Source: Phanerochaete sordida
Taxonomy: Eukaryota > Basidiomycota > Agaricomycetes > Polyporales > Phanerochaetaceae
Length of the DNA: 64,000 nt
Assembly (NCBI GenBank): GCA_019973155.2
Contig: BPQB01000001.1
Span: 2,294,001-2,358,000 of the forward strand
Reading direction: 5' to 3'
Shown one piece after another: positions 13,501 to 24,250 of the stretch (positions are counted from its first letter, which is position 1; the number at the start of each line of letters is the position of its first letter). Below the pieces are notes generated by a model, which saw only the letters and a list, made by a program, of their open reading frames with translations, made no database searches and was not told the DNA's origin. The position numbers and the translations under genes are program-made.

Positions 13501-13917
13501 GGTAAAGTCATAGTCGGAGTCGGTCCGCTTGAACTGAGGAACAGAGTGGGTTGGGCTCGGCACATCATCCTCGAAGCGAGCGGTCTTCGCGATATGTTTG
13601 GGGTGCTCCTCGCCTTCGCCATCAGAACTCCGGTCGTGCTCCTCGTGTTTGCCGTCGACCATGGCCGACGCTTCGGTAAAGAGGTCGACGTTGGATCTGG
13701 ACTTGTACGCGGGAGACGCGTCTGGATAGGGCCCCAGATAGAGGTTGGAGCTGGAGGGCTCGCGACGATAGGGAGGCGACGGCAATGAGCTGTTGATGTC
13801 TTCGCCAGACGTCGAGAAGATGTCGATGTGCGGAGGGCGATGGGGGGACAATTGTTGCGTGAAATAGTCAGATGAATGCCGGCGGACAGGTGCCGGATCC
13901 GTGTCTTTGTTGGCCAT
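10562..13917 (-). CDS. EF-hand mechanosensitive ion channel (MscS family, Msy1/Msy2-like)
   Basis: The start MANKDTDPAPVRR (13917) has a strong context; a codon at 13965 is in frame but less likely. About 200 residues of acidic/Ser-rich cytoplasmic N-terminus end at GFRK. They splice to several transmembrane helices (VLALTFGSLVGSTLLSG, LIITPALLVHFYWY, LFWAAANLTISWYLALIVDI). A canonical EF-hand (DRDNNGDITRAE) at about 11830-11870 precedes the MscS pore helix and beta domain (TLDNILLFFALVILFF, LGIGLSFIFKNACSNAFDAI). The last exon ends in a Pro/Arg-rich tail (10936-10562). Fission yeast Msy1/2 are ER calcium channels for hypo-osmotic shock; the same role is inferred here. There are at least seven introns. 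Confidence 0.85.
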
Positions 13918-14400
13918 ACTCCTTCGGTTCGGTGGTGCGGAGTGATGGCAACTATTAGCCGTCAAGACAAGCGGAGCTGCTTTGTGTGCACTGCGCAGAG
14001 GGCCGGAGGACGAGCAGGACGACAGAGAAGCTGGTCAGGAGCAGGAGCAAGCTGGTCTGGAGAGACCGTCGAGGAATGCTGGCCCGCCTCCTGAGAAAAT
14101 TGGTGAATTTCAGGCCGTCAAACGTCGAGCATGGTCCCGACGTCCTCTGCAGCGCTCCCACTCCACCTCGATATTTTGACACCGTGCCTAGAACTGACTT
14201 TAAGGGTATATTACGTAAAGTCCAATAAACCAATCGTCGCTGCCGTCGTTGGGGCATCGTGTTACGGGGTGACAGGGACATCTCCGACGGTGCTGGCGAC
14301 GTCTCGCGCGGCGTGCACGGACGCGAGCGGGACAGCACCCGACAAATGGCGGCAGAAAAACTGCAACACCCTCGCCCTGAGAGAAGCGGAGGATCGGCCA

Positions 14401-14408
14401 TGACGTCA
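14401..14408. promoter_or_regulatory. CRE/ATF palindrome TGACGTCA
   Basis: A perfect 8-bp CRE lies 191 bp before the start of the coiled-coil gene and 484 bp before the MscS start, between divergent genes. CREs bind Atf1-type bZIP stress factors; pairing with an osmosensing channel is suggestive only, and a chance match is possible. Confidence 0.35.
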
Positions 14409-14598
14409 GCGCCTGAGCCGGACCCCTAACCCTAGGCTGATGGCTCGCGCCCGAGTTCGCGTCGCGTTCGCCACTCTGGCAGCCACCAGCAGCTGCGTCA
14501 GCTCCAATGGAGCCAAGCCATGGCCCTGACCACGCCCTCCTACTTAAGAGCCCCTCTGCCCCACAGTCCACCTACCACACGACTTACACTCTACACAA

Positions 14599-15357
14599 AT
14601 GCCACTTTGCGGTTTCGGCAACAACTCCAGCATGGCCACCGACCCAGAGATCCGCACCTTCGAGAAGAGGATCGCCCAGGAGGCCCGCACCGACCAGAAG
14701 AACCTTGACCATGTCATAAAGGACCTCAAGAACGCCGAGAAGGCACATCAGAAGGCCATCAAGGTACGCGTCCAGTCCCCCACCTCGTTTATCACTCCCA
14801 GCCTCACCGTCGCGTTTTAGGGTGCAGATAAAGCTCAGCACAACGTTGACAAGGCCGCCCAGAACGAGCACAAGACGGCCAGCGCGGTGGAGAAGGCCCA
14901 GCATGACCACCAGGCTGCCGTGTCCGCCGAGGCGAGTGCGGAGAAGAGTCTGAACGTAAGCGCTTTCAGCTCGCTCGCCCACCCACTCCTCACGCTTTCG
15001 CCCACGCAGCTCGCCCGCCAGTACCAGCAACGTCTCGAGGGGGACCTGCAGAAGCGACGTGCTACCGTCGACGAGTGGCAGCATCGGAAGGATGTCAACG
15101 ATGTACGTGACCACCACATGCCGTACAGGACCACACTGACCCAGTCCTGCTTGCAGCAACAACGCGAGACCAAGTTGGCAGACATCCACACCGCTGCTGC
15201 GTCGCGGGCTGGCTCCCGTGCAAACAGCATCAACCGCGGCCCAACGAATGGGGCATTCAATCCCGGTGCGGCGGCGGGTGTGAAGGGTGCTGAAGGGCCT
15301 GTCGCACCCGACATGGACATGGGCAATGGTCACGGTGCCTCTGGTGCCCACGCATAA
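14599..15357 (+). CDS. Small lysine/alanine-rich coiled-coil protein
   Basis: Four exons separated by introns of about 55-60 bp give about 190 residues. After MPLCGFGNNSSMATDPE the protein is nearly all charged heptad-like helix (EKRIAQEARTDQKNLDHVIK; DKAQHNVDKAAQNEHKTAS; ARQYQQRLEGDLQKRRATVD). The tail is Gly/Ala-rich and contains RAGSRANSINRGPTNGAFNP. No catalytic motif is present. It resembles small basidiomycete proteins sometimes labelled Ncp1-like DNA-binding proteins, but I cannot confirm that. A TACTTAAG TATA-like element lies 50 bp upstream. The coding sequence uses strongly C-ending codons, which suggests high expression. Confidence 0.7.
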
Positions 15358-16493
15358 CTCATCCTCCTAATGACAACCACACAATACCCTTGTATACCAC
15401 TAGTTCCCTCACACTTATGCCTTTACGAAACTGTACGCGTATCACGGTTTATACCCTTCTAATCCTGTACTTGTTTTAGTGGTGTACAATAGGGTTTTAG
15501 GAATCTAGTCTGCCTTCCATGCGAGTTGGATGTAGGATGAGATTCGATGTGACGACGACATGGCCAGAGTGCGTACAAAGACTGTGGCGCACATCGCGAG
15601 GCGGAGTTCGGGGCCCAAAGCGTGGCCGAGGCGGGCATGATCGGAAAGAACTGCCCTTTGCCCGCAACGCTGACCTCACCTCGCGACCGCCTTCTGCGAT
15701 ACTTACGTACATGCAGCATCGACCAAAGATCACCTTCATCACACAAGGGAATCCGATGACGACAGAGCAATGCCGGGATCCCTGGCCCTTCGCGCTGCAG
15801 CTGCGGTCTTCATCCTCACCTCATCCATCAACCGCGTTTCATGATATCCTGCCGGCATCGTCCGACCCTACGTATCCATCCTGGCAGAGCTCCGACTCTT
15901 CCTGGGATCTTCACTGGCCTCACGGACCGCGCGCGGTCGCCACCGGCGGTGTCTAATCCAGTATCGGCTTCATTTCCGCGCCGTCGCATCCGCACCCTCG
16001 CCCGTCCTGGGCTGCTTCTACGCCGGTGCGTCGTGTGCCACTCTAGGCGGGACGTTGCTGACTCGCCGCAGGAACCACCCGCAGAGCTGCACTCGGCGCG
16101 GCAGCAGTAAGATGCGCTGCTGCCATTCCGCCACTCGCGGCTCGCGCGCGCTGTTCTAGTCTGGACGTGCGCGCATCCCGCCTGGGCAGGGGGTGGATCC
16201 CTCTCGAGGGGCTGCGCCGAAGCCCCCCAGAAAATGGGTGGCGTGAGTGCCAGACAGTCAGCGCAACGTGGGCCCACCGCGGTACGAACGTCCTGTCGGA
16301 CCTTGCGGGCCCTGTGCAGCGCGGTGGCACCCGCCGGCCTCGAGGGCTGCTACGGATGCCGGCATGCATGCGTGGTATAAAACGCCAGCCTGCAGCCTGC
16401 CTCCCCCGCTTACAGGCCTTTCACGCCACCACCACTGCCATCCCCACCACCCACCCGCACACCACTGCCCACGTTCCCCTAAAATAGTTCTCG
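15358..16493. other. intergenic DNA / promoter region
   Basis: 1.1 kb with no supported gene. The 3' UTR of the coiled-coil gene occupies the first part (pyrimidine-rich, several TGTA motifs). The rest is the GC-rich upstream region of the DUF6741-type gene. Confidence 0.5.
16376..16382 (+). promoter_or_regulatory. TATA box (TATAAAA)
   Basis: A canonical TATAAAA lies 112 bp before the start codon at 16494. A C/T-rich 5' leader (repeated CACC) follows, typical of strongly expressed fungal genes. Confidence 0.6.
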
Positions 16494-17429
16494 ATGGCGT
16501 ACCCAGCGTACGACGGCTACGGCCAGGGCCCGGTCGCCTTCCCCGTCTCCCGCCGCCAGTCCATGGCGTACACGGACGGCTACGTTGACCCGCCTCTGGT
16601 GGGCGGCGCTTACCCAGAGGTAGGGGGGTCGACGTACGGGCTGCAACGCCAGCCCTCTCAACACCACTCGCAGTACGCCGGCGGCGGCTACCCTGTGTAC
16701 GCGCCCTCGCGGCAAGCGAGCCAGTACAACGGCGGCGGCGGCTACGGTACGTTGCGCCCCCTGCAGTCTGACCCTGTCTGACCCCCACCAGCGTACTCGG
16801 ACGCGTACGACGGGCGCGACACGTACTACGACGGCGACGGCGCGGCGGGCTACCAGACGCCGTGGACGCCGGGGCTCTCGCGGCGGCGGCGGCACTCGTC
16901 CGTGTCCGCGCGCGCGCGGCCCGCGCTCGACTCGTTCCGCCGCGGCAGCAGCACGCTCGTCAAGTTCCGCCGCAAGGGCGGCTTCCGCTCCGGCATCTCG
17001 CTCGGCGAGGCGATGGCGAACGTGCGCCTCAGCGGGAACGACGACTACACGTTCCACGACCTCAACGTCGACCCGCGCGGGCGCATCATCCTCAAGATCC
17101 GGGTACGTCCTCTGCTTGTGCGTGCCGCGCCGCCGCTGACGCGCTGTGGTAGTGGTCGGGATACAGCTCCATGACGTACGAGATCCCCGTCGACGGGTAC
17201 GAGGGCCGCGTGCAGCTGCAGACGCTCGCGCGCAGGATCGCGCGTGCGTGCGTGCACTTCCTCCAGGTGAGCATGCGCGCCCGGCGTGGCGTCCGCGCCG
17301 CCCCGGCCTGTGCTGACGGCCGTCCTCGCGCAGGCAAACATGATCCCGATCTCGTGGGACCGCGTCATCCTCTACAACCTCGAGGAGACCGCGATCGGCG
17401 TGTGGCAGCCCGTGCTCTCCACGAGCTGA
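16494..17429 (+). CDS. DUF6741-type protein
   Basis: The N-terminal 100 residues are Tyr/Gly/Gln-rich and disordered (GGGYPVYAPSRQASQYNGGG). A conserved C-terminal domain follows across three short introns: STLVKFRRKGGFRSGISLGE, NDDYTFHDLNVDPRGRIILK, WSGYSSMTYEIPVDGYEGRV, LARRIARACVHFLQ and ISWDRVILYNLEE. I recognise this as the fungal DUF6741 family of unknown function. The Trp/Gly/Tyr pattern suggests a small beta-rich domain. The TATA box, leader and codon bias point to strong expression. The stop is TGA at 17427-17429. Confidence 0.75.
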
Positions 17430-17595
17430 GCCTGAGCGCGCCTCAACGGTCCCGAACACTCCGTGTCTCCCTGCATGCTTGCATCATACCCTGCACTCTC
17501 CATCGTCCCTGGCATATGCGGAAGTCGGCGCTGGCGGCAACTTCTGTCTTCAAAACATCCTCACTACGGCTATGCCCCTTCAGTGCAATATCTAT

Positions 17596-18202
17596 CTATC
17601 TCCCTCTGCCGACGGACAGTCGCGACAAGTCGTGTAGAGGGGCATGTAGCAGTACCTCGTGTAGACCAAAGCGCAATGTAACCTCTAAATATACAACGGC
17701 GAGACCCAGAGCTAATGTACACAAGAAAAGAGCAGCACAGAGGGGTATCCCCGCTTCCACATCCTGACATCGATCGTCACACTCCAACGACACGGGCCTG
17801 CTCAGCGACAGGCGGTAGCGGGCGTGCGGCCGAAGATCTGCGCCGGAGGCGCGCCGTGAGCTTCCTGACGGGGCTCCTATCCACATCTGTGTCACCTCCT
17901 CGCGCCCAGAAAAATGAAAGCCAAACTCACAGCGGTCGCACCGGGGCCACGCCCGGCTCGGTTTGCGCACGCGTCGCCGCCTGCGGCTGTCTCTGCGGCG
18001 CTCGTGAGCACTTGAGCTAGATACCCAGAGGAGACGGACGCACGGGGGCAGCGGGCGCAGGGAGCGTCGCGGCGCGGTGCACGGCGGTGTGCGCGAGGGC
18101 GACGCCGCGCTCGCGCCCGAGCACCTCGGGCGGGATGAAGACGACGTCGAGCGAGGCGCCATACGCGCACGACACGAGCTCGGGGGGCGCCGTCGCTGCC
18201 AT
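17596..18202 (-). CDS. Doubtful small hypothetical gene
   Basis: The ATG at 18202 (MAATAPPELVSCAYGASLDV) has a good start context, a C-rich leader, and TATA-like sequence (GATATAAC) about 130 bp upstream. Read unspliced it is a 61-residue protein ending at 18017. If a GTATCT donor after PSPLG and a GTGAGT intron are used, the frame stays open to 17596 and adds a hydrophobic segment (LCAALFLCTLALGLAVVY). No family is recognised. The distal part may only be 3' UTR antisense to the preceding gene's tail. Confidence 0.3.
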
Positions 18203-18728
18203 GGCGAGCTGCGGTGGTGGTGGTGCAGAGCAGAGGAGCTGGGGCAGCAGCGGGTGCCGGGGACAAACGTATCTGTGCTGGTGCTTTGTTAGGGGTCGAC
18301 GGATGGTGCTGGTCGCGCTGAGCCTGTGCGGGTTATATCTCGCGGCGGGGTGTTTCCGCTCGCCGCTATATCCAATGGCGCGCGCGCTGCGACACGCACA
18401 TGGCGTACGCTGTGCGGAATGCGGGGTGTCGAGACGCAGGGCTTGCTGGTGCAGTGGCTCGTACCGCGGGCGGTTGGGGCTTTGGCCCCGTCGGAGCCTC
18501 CACCTGAGTCCGTGTCGGGAGTTGGCGCCGGGGAACGTGGGAGGTGCAGCGGCGCAGTCCGTCGAGGAGAGTTGTCCAAGAAATGCCTATATTTATACAG
18601 ATATGTACAGTACACGGAGACGTGCAGGTGTGAGTGCTTGTGGTGTATGGTGGTAGCATGAGTGCGTTGGGTGACAGCAAGAAAAAGCAGAAAAATCCAA
18701 ACGGTTGGAATCCAAAAGTTCGTGGTTA
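18203..18728. other. intergenic DNA
   Basis: The 3' flank of the gene starting at 21014 and the promoter side of the doubtful small gene. Nothing else is supported. Confidence 0.4.
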
Positions 18729-21014
18729 CTACATCTCCATGGCGAGGAAGTCGCGTACAGGCGACGGCAGGTCCGAGCCGACCTCGCCCATCGGCGCGTC
18801 CGCGTCAAAGTCGCTCGGGATGCTGAGCGGCGTGTCCGACAGCATGTCCCAGTCCTCGTCGCCGTCCAATGCGTACCGCCCGCGCATGTAGTGCAGCCGG
18901 CGCATCATATCCTTGTTGCGGGGCGTCGCGGGCCATGTGTCGGGCTGGGTCTGCGACTCGTCGGTGTCGGCCTGAGGCGGGGTCCCCGGCGCCGGCTGGC
19001 TCGCGTCGTACTCGGCGAGCGGCAGCGAGCCAGGGGCTGGCGCGAACGGGTTGTCTTCGTCTGGCAGGCGGCCGCGCGTGGCTCGCGAAGGCGTCGAAAT
19101 CGGACTCGGCACGCGCCACCGCGGAGACTCTGGCACGGTCTGCGAGCTCTCGGCGGCATCGTCCGTGTCGAGCACCTCGTGTTCGCGCCTCTGCAACGGC
19201 AACCGAGGCGACTCTGGGACAATCTGCGAGCTCAGCACCTCGTCTTCCAAGAGCCAGTGTGTGCGGCGCGGCTTCTTCGCGGGGGTGGCGAGCCGCGGTC
19301 GAGGCGACTCAGGCTGAGTCTGACTCTCGTCGACCGGGGGCGAGCTGTGTTTGCCAGGTGTCGTAGGCAGCGGTCGTGGAGACTCTGGAACGGTGACCGA
19401 GCTGGCGGGGCTGGGAGGCACTGCGCGCTTCTGGAGCGGCGACTCCGGCTGGGTCTGCGACTCGTCCAGAAGAGGCTCAGGCGCGATCTGCAGGCGGCTT
19501 GGCTTCTCAGGGGAGACCGATTTGCCGAGGCCGCTATCGGCGCCGGGCGTGCGGTGCGGTGACTGGAAGAGGAGAGCACTGCCTGCGGTAGGATGCTTCG
19601 CGACGGCCTTACGTTTCGGCGTGGACGGGCTTCGAATTCCAGACAGCTCGGGAAGGCTAGGTAGGTGAAGAGCAGGAGCCGTGGGCACCCGTGCAAGCCC
19701 CGAGGAATCGCGCGGAGATGAATGAAAGCCAATCGAGCTAGTCAAGGATCAGCACTAACTCTGGCGGCAGCCATCATGACGCACTGAGTCCTTGACAGAG
19801 AGCCAGCTGGTAATACCAGCTCTTCCTCCCCAGGGATAGAGGACGGTACGGCTTTAGTGGGCGTCTTACCTGGATAGCCTTTAAAGCTCATTGTATACAG
19901 TACATTGATAGGCAAACTTACGAAGGGGGTCGCGATTGAGTCTTCCAGGTGACCAGAACTGCAGTTCATCCTCGTCGGCCTGAGAACTCGGGACAATGTC
20001 ATGCTTGACTTTCGGAGGTGTACGTGCGGCACGATGAGCTGGCTGCTCGACCTTTGACGAGGACGCAGCAGGCGTGTGTACAGAGGAGCTGGGCTGCTGC
20101 AGCCTGGCGGGCAAGGATGGCAGTTTGAAGAGACTGCTGTCATCCTTTGTCGGCTTTGGACCAAGAGAGTCGATGAAAGGATTTATCTCTAGTTCCTGGC
20201 TGCCCTGCGACGAAGGTACGACTTCCCAAAATCCAGCATCAGCAGCCCGCTGCCGCGCAGAGGACGCACGTCGGGTGGTAGGAGGTGAGTCGGACGAGAT
20301 GACGATGGGTTCAGTATTTGCCGCACGGCGAGTGGTAGGTGGTGAGTCGGACGAGATGATGATGGGTTCAGCATTTCTTGCACGGCGAGTGGTGGGAGGC
20401 GAGTCGGACGAGATGATGATGGGCTCAGTATTTGTAATCCGCCTCTTGCTGCGGGCAACGGTGCTGGGCGTGGGCTGCTGCAGCGCCCTCTTAGGTCTGG
20501 ATGGCATCTGGGGTGTATGTGTCGCTGCCGAAGGCTGCTGCACAGCCCTCTGCACAGGCGTCGGCGTCGACTGCTTGAAGAAGCCTGTCCTGCGCTTCGG
20601 AGCGGTGACGGGCGTAGGCAGACCGAGGCGTATGGTGGAAGGAGAGGGCGGCGGAGAGTCTGCTATTTCTATATCATCTGTTTCTTTGTTTCCATCGACA
20701 CGTGTCTTTGAGCTTTCGCCCTGTACAGGTGTCTCGACGCCGCTCAAGACATTGGTCTCCGAGCCCAAGGCTTGGAGCTTGAGCCGCCTACGTGTAGGAG
20801 TGCTGTTCGGGGAGACGACTGGAGACACATTCTCTTTGACCTTGCCTTTCTTCTGAGGATGGTCCTCCGTGAGCGAGTCGTCTTGTGAGGCAACCGTAGG
20901 CGGCTGTTTGCGTTTCCTGGTCGGCCGGGCTGTGGTTGCGGGCGGAGTGCGGTAGAAGGCGGTCAAGGGCATCTGGCCCCTGCCGTTGAGGACGACGGGC
21001 TTGGCCTTGGGCAT
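18729..21014 (-). CDS. Disordered protein with PIP box and tandem SUMO-interacting motifs
   Basis: Three exons joined by a GTAAGT intron (about 19920-19885) and a 48-bp GTGCGT intron before 19740 give about 730 residues, almost all Ser/Pro/Thr/Arg-rich disorder. Residues 14-21 (QMPLTAFY) match the PCNA-binding PIP box QxxhxxF[FY]. Residues 197-242 hold three 19-residue repeats, each with an EPI[IV]ISSDSPP core, the hydrophobic-then-Ser/acidic pattern of SUMO-interacting motifs; [10 protein letters not shown] at 114-123 is a further candidate. The second half repeats SQT[VQ]PESP-type units at least six times. No enzymatic domain is visible. PCNA plus SUMO contacts suggest a replication or repair scaffold (inference). 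It is divergent from dUTPase, with 211 bp between starts. Confidence 0.7.
20265..20435 (-). repeat. Three tandem 57-bp coding repeats (SIM-like units)
   Basis: Three near-identical 57-bp units each encode 19 residues centred on [16 protein letters not shown]. Phase is preserved and differences are few, indicating recent tandem expansion within the ORF. Confidence 0.85.
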
Positions 21015-21225
21015 CGCCGGCGGCAGCGTCGGGGCCCGTTTCGGCGGCTGCGAGCGTAATGAGCGTGGAGAAAGGAAGGCGTGACGCCGCGTCTCAGGTG
21101 ACCGCGTTGCTTGGCGCAGTCAACGCCCAAGTCCGCCGGCGGAGAAGACACGGTTTTCGCACTCCGCCGTTAACGCGCCGACGCGCGCGCCGGGCTCTCT
21201 CATCCCCGCTCTCCCACTGCACACC

Positions 21226-21908
21226 ATGTACGCCGACGAACAGCCCCCTCTCAAGAAGCGCAAGGTCTCGCCCTCCTCCTCCGACACCGAGAGCGACTGC
21301 GACGTGCCGAGGCCCCGCGGCCTCCTCATCAAGAGGCACTCCGAGAAGGCAAAAATCCCAACACGGGGCTCCGCTTTTGCGGCTGGTTACGACCTCTACA
21401 GGTGTGTCAGGCTACCTCCGGAATGGCCTGCCAGTGGCTGACCTGCTGCCCAGTGCCGAGAAGAAGACGGTGCCAGGCCACGGCAAGGCGCTCATCGACA
21501 CCCAGCTGTCTATTGCTGTCCCGGGTGGTACCTACGGACGCATTGCACCGCGGAGTGGCCTAGGTGTGTCTCATAAAAAACCTCGTTTGCGCGTCGACTC
21601 ATCCTATTCCAGCGTCGAAGTACATGATTGACACTGGGGCCGGCGTCATCGACGCGGACTACCGTGGTGTTGTCCACATCCTCCTGTACAACCTGTCGGA
21701 CAAGGACTTCGAAGGTTCGTACCCTATGCCTTGCATCTAGCCCCATTGTACTCACACCCGCATCCACATAGTTGAGGAAGGCGACCGTGTCGCACAGCTC
21801 ATCATCGAGCGTATTTATACTCCCCCTGTCCTGGAAGTTGAAGACTTAGACGACACCGTTCGTGGCGCGTGCGGGTTCGGTTCGACCGGTGGACACAGCG
21901 CTCTTTGA
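21226..21908 (+). CDS. DUT1: dUTP diphosphatase (trimeric dUTPase)
   Basis: All five dUTPase motifs are present in order across four exons: [12 protein letters not shown] (split by an intron), [30 protein letters not shown] with the catalytic Asp/Tyr, [14 protein letters not shown], and [12 protein letters not shown], the P-loop-like C-terminal arm. An N-terminal basic stretch PPLKKRKV resembles a nuclear localisation signal, so a nuclear form is likely. The enzyme hydrolyses dUTP to dUMP and pyrophosphate, keeping uracil out of DNA and supplying dTMP synthesis. The length of about 170 residues is normal. Introns are 50-57 bp. Confidence 0.95.
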
Positions 21909-22586
21909 TTCGCATCGCATGTATAGATTGGACCCATGTCGTTTGGTAGTGTACTGTAGTATGTATTTGTTAATCTTATGTTGTGATATACCCCACTCCA
22001 GCTCTTCATGGTTGCGACTTCGATTTGGGACCCCTGTGTTCAAGATTGGGAGCATGTAGGTTTTTTTGAGGTCACCTACCGACTAGTGCATCGGAGATGG
22101 ACTATAGCGTATAGATACGAGTGAAGTAACTCCAGCTGCATAGGCACTCATGGTATGCGGTGGTACGTTGGTGAGAGTGTTGCAACCGCAGGGTAAATTT
22201 TTCCAGGAGAAAACAAAAATGCAGGCTAGCTAGAGCGAAGAAAAAGAATCGATGGGGAAGTCGCAAAATAAGGATCAAAGGCATGACCGAACCTCAGAAC
22301 ACGCCGTTCAGCGATCCGAATGAGGGCAGATATACCCTGTGAGTGTCGGTTAGGGTCCGGGAGTAGGGCGGGAAAACGGCCTGGACGTCGCACGAATAGT
22401 GACGGCAGCGCGACTGCATTCCATATACACTGGACATGTCTGAATAATCATTGGGATGAGAAAGGACGAATAGTTAAGGAGACGCATAGTCTACTCGCCG
22501 AAATATGGACCACAAGCAATGCGCCTAGCCTCTGCTTGTCCGCGATCGTCGCCCGCGTGTTGCAACGACGTCGATATATATGCTTG
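21909..22586. other. intergenic DNA between convergent genes
   Basis: 3' regions of dUTPase (+) and GatC (-). It is AT-richer than the surroundings and no gene is supported. Confidence 0.5.
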
Positions 22587-23099
22587 TTACCTGGTCCTGT
22601 CGGCGTCGACAACATACAGCCCGTCCTCTGTGCGTGCAGCGTGACGGAGGAGATCCCTTCCGTGCACCTCGTCTTGCACGACTTCGCCGCTGCGCTCGAG
22701 TTTGATCCCTGTACCCTCAGCCCATATCCGCCCATCCGGGATCCCGCCCTCCTGCGGTGCGGTCTCTTCCCCAAAGTCGGCGAGCTTCACAGCTTCCACC
22801 AGCTTCACGAGGCTTTCCATCTCGGCGGTGAGCTTCGCGTGCGCCGGCGTGCCCTCCTCTGGCGGGAGAAGGGCAGAGAGGCTGTGCAGCTTCTTCAGTG
22901 TCACCGGGGCGATGGTCGGTTGGGGATACGAGGAGAGCAGCTCGTTGACGGACCATGTTGGTCCCCGAGGTATCCCGCACTCGTCGACCTCGACTGGGGC
23001 GGGACGAGGAGCAGAGCTAGTCCAGCGCAGCCCGCCCAGAGCCGGCGTGGCAAGAACTGCGCGCGACAGCACGCGCGAGCACGTCGCAGCGGCGAGCAT
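22587..23099 (-). CDS. Mitochondrial glutamyl-tRNA(Gln) amidotransferase subunit C (GatC-like)
   Basis: Single exon, 170 residues. The N-terminus MLAAATCSRVLSRAVLATPA is Arg/Ala-rich and lacks acidic residues, a typical mitochondrial presequence. LKKLHSLSALLPPEEGTPAH and EMESLVKLVEAVKLAD match the helical GatC core. The C-terminal GRDLLRHAARTEDGLYVV is the conserved GatC tail (family pattern ILxxAPxTEDGFFVV). GatC stabilises the GatA/GatB amidotransferase, which makes Gln-tRNA(Gln) by transamidation in mitochondria. It is divergent from the mS34-like gene, with 207 bp between starts. Confidence 0.8.
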   Translation of the reverse strand: MLAAATCSRVLSRAVLATPALGGLRWTSSAPRPAPVEVDECGIPRGPTWSVNELLSSYPQPTIAPVTLKKLHSLSALLPPEEGTPAHAKLTAEMESLVKLVEAVKLADFGEETAPQEGGIPDGRIWAEGTGIKLERSGEVVQDEVHGRDLLRHAARTEDGLYVVDADRTR

Positions 23100-23306
23100 A
23101 GAGCGAGAGGCCTGAGGGAGGGTCAGAGCGTGGTGGTCGCCTCCAAGCCCGGGCTTTGTGGCGGCAGAGCGATTGATGGCGGATCGCCGGCGCCAAACGC
23201 TTTCTTCCTGCCTTCACGGTCCTCCCGCCTCGGCCTTCGTTTGGCCTCATTCCCACTCGCCGCACCCTCGAACACCGCACCACACGCGACAGCCGGTCTG
23301 CAAGCC

Positions 23307-23779
23307 ATGTCCGCGTCCAAGGTCGCCTCCGCACTCAAGTCGCTGCTTCCCGCCGAGCTCCCGCCGTCGCTGCAGTCGCGTTCCGGGTCGCTGTACTCGG
23401 TGCTCTCCCGGTACCCCAAGGATGGCGTCGGCCAGCGCGTGCACCAGACGAGGTGGAGCATGAAGAATATTGCCGACAGCTACTGGCTCGTCACGCGGAC
23501 AAAGCTGAAGTCGGAGGGCCAGCACGGGAAGGTATGGGGCAAGTTGGTTTGGAAAGGTGCGCTCCAGTCTCGGTCATATCACGGCGGCGCAGCGAGCCGG
23601 ACCACCATGAACTTCCGTCTAACCTGCTCTACCGTGCTACAGGCAAGGAGGTGAATGCACAAGAAACACGCATCCCTGGTGGTCTCAAGTACACCTGGAA
23701 GCAGGGCGCGTCACGGGGGAAGCCACAAGCCATCGAAGAGGCTGTCGTACCACCCACACCAGCGCAAGCTAGCTCGTAA
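23307..23779 (+). CDS. mS34-like mitochondrial ribosomal protein
   Basis: Two exons joined at WK-GKEVNAQ across a GTGCGC...CTACAG intron give about 120 residues. The order GVGQRVHQTRW, DSYWLVTRTKLKSEG, HGKVWGKLVWKGKE parallels the MRP-S34 core (GxGRxVxRxxW, YWxxTRVR, HGKAWGxLxFKG). I therefore assign it to the mitoribosomal small subunit. The N-terminus (MSASKVASALKSLLPAELPP) is compatible with import. The C-terminus ends in a short acidic, Pro-rich tail. Confidence 0.65.
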
Positions 23780-24250
23780 AATTTGGCCCCACCCTTCTCA
23801 ATATTGTATACCAACCCCGGAAGACGGTGCAGGGATAGAAGGGCTGTTCATCTGGTGGTCATGGATGCGTCGCGGGTCGGTGGAACCTCCTCGGCTGTTG
23901 GCCGCCCATATTCTGTATCGTGCTTTCTCTCATTGTACTCGCTTTGCTATCCATTGGCATAATTCTGCTTTCTCCAGGGCGTGGACACTGGACTGCGAGT
24001 TTCCGTGAATCGAGCTGCGAAAGCGTGAGAAATACCTGCTATGTTGGGATCTACCTCCGGTGTCGGTTCGTGTGCCCCGCTGAGCTTCAGTCACTCGCCG
24101 CTTCCTTCCGTTGTCATCGACAACGACCACGCTCGGATCGTCCCAGTGACGAGACAAACTCTGTTGCAGCACCTTCCCTCTGTGCCCCTTACGACCTGCG
24201 CAACGAGCCACGACACACCACGCTCTTACGACCGCTTTAGCGCACCGAAC

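Noticed and set aside
14423..14434. Telomere-like CCCCTAACCCTA
   Set aside because: A single short match with no tandem array, in the middle of housekeeping genes.
16479..17459. 326-residue minus-strand ORF
   Set aside because: Exact antisense of the DUF6741-type gene, Arg/Gly/Val-rich with no domain.
22320..23654. 444-residue plus-strand ORF upstream of the mS34-like gene
   Set aside because: Mostly antisense to GatC. Only the part from 23307 is coding, and that is where the conserved protein starts.
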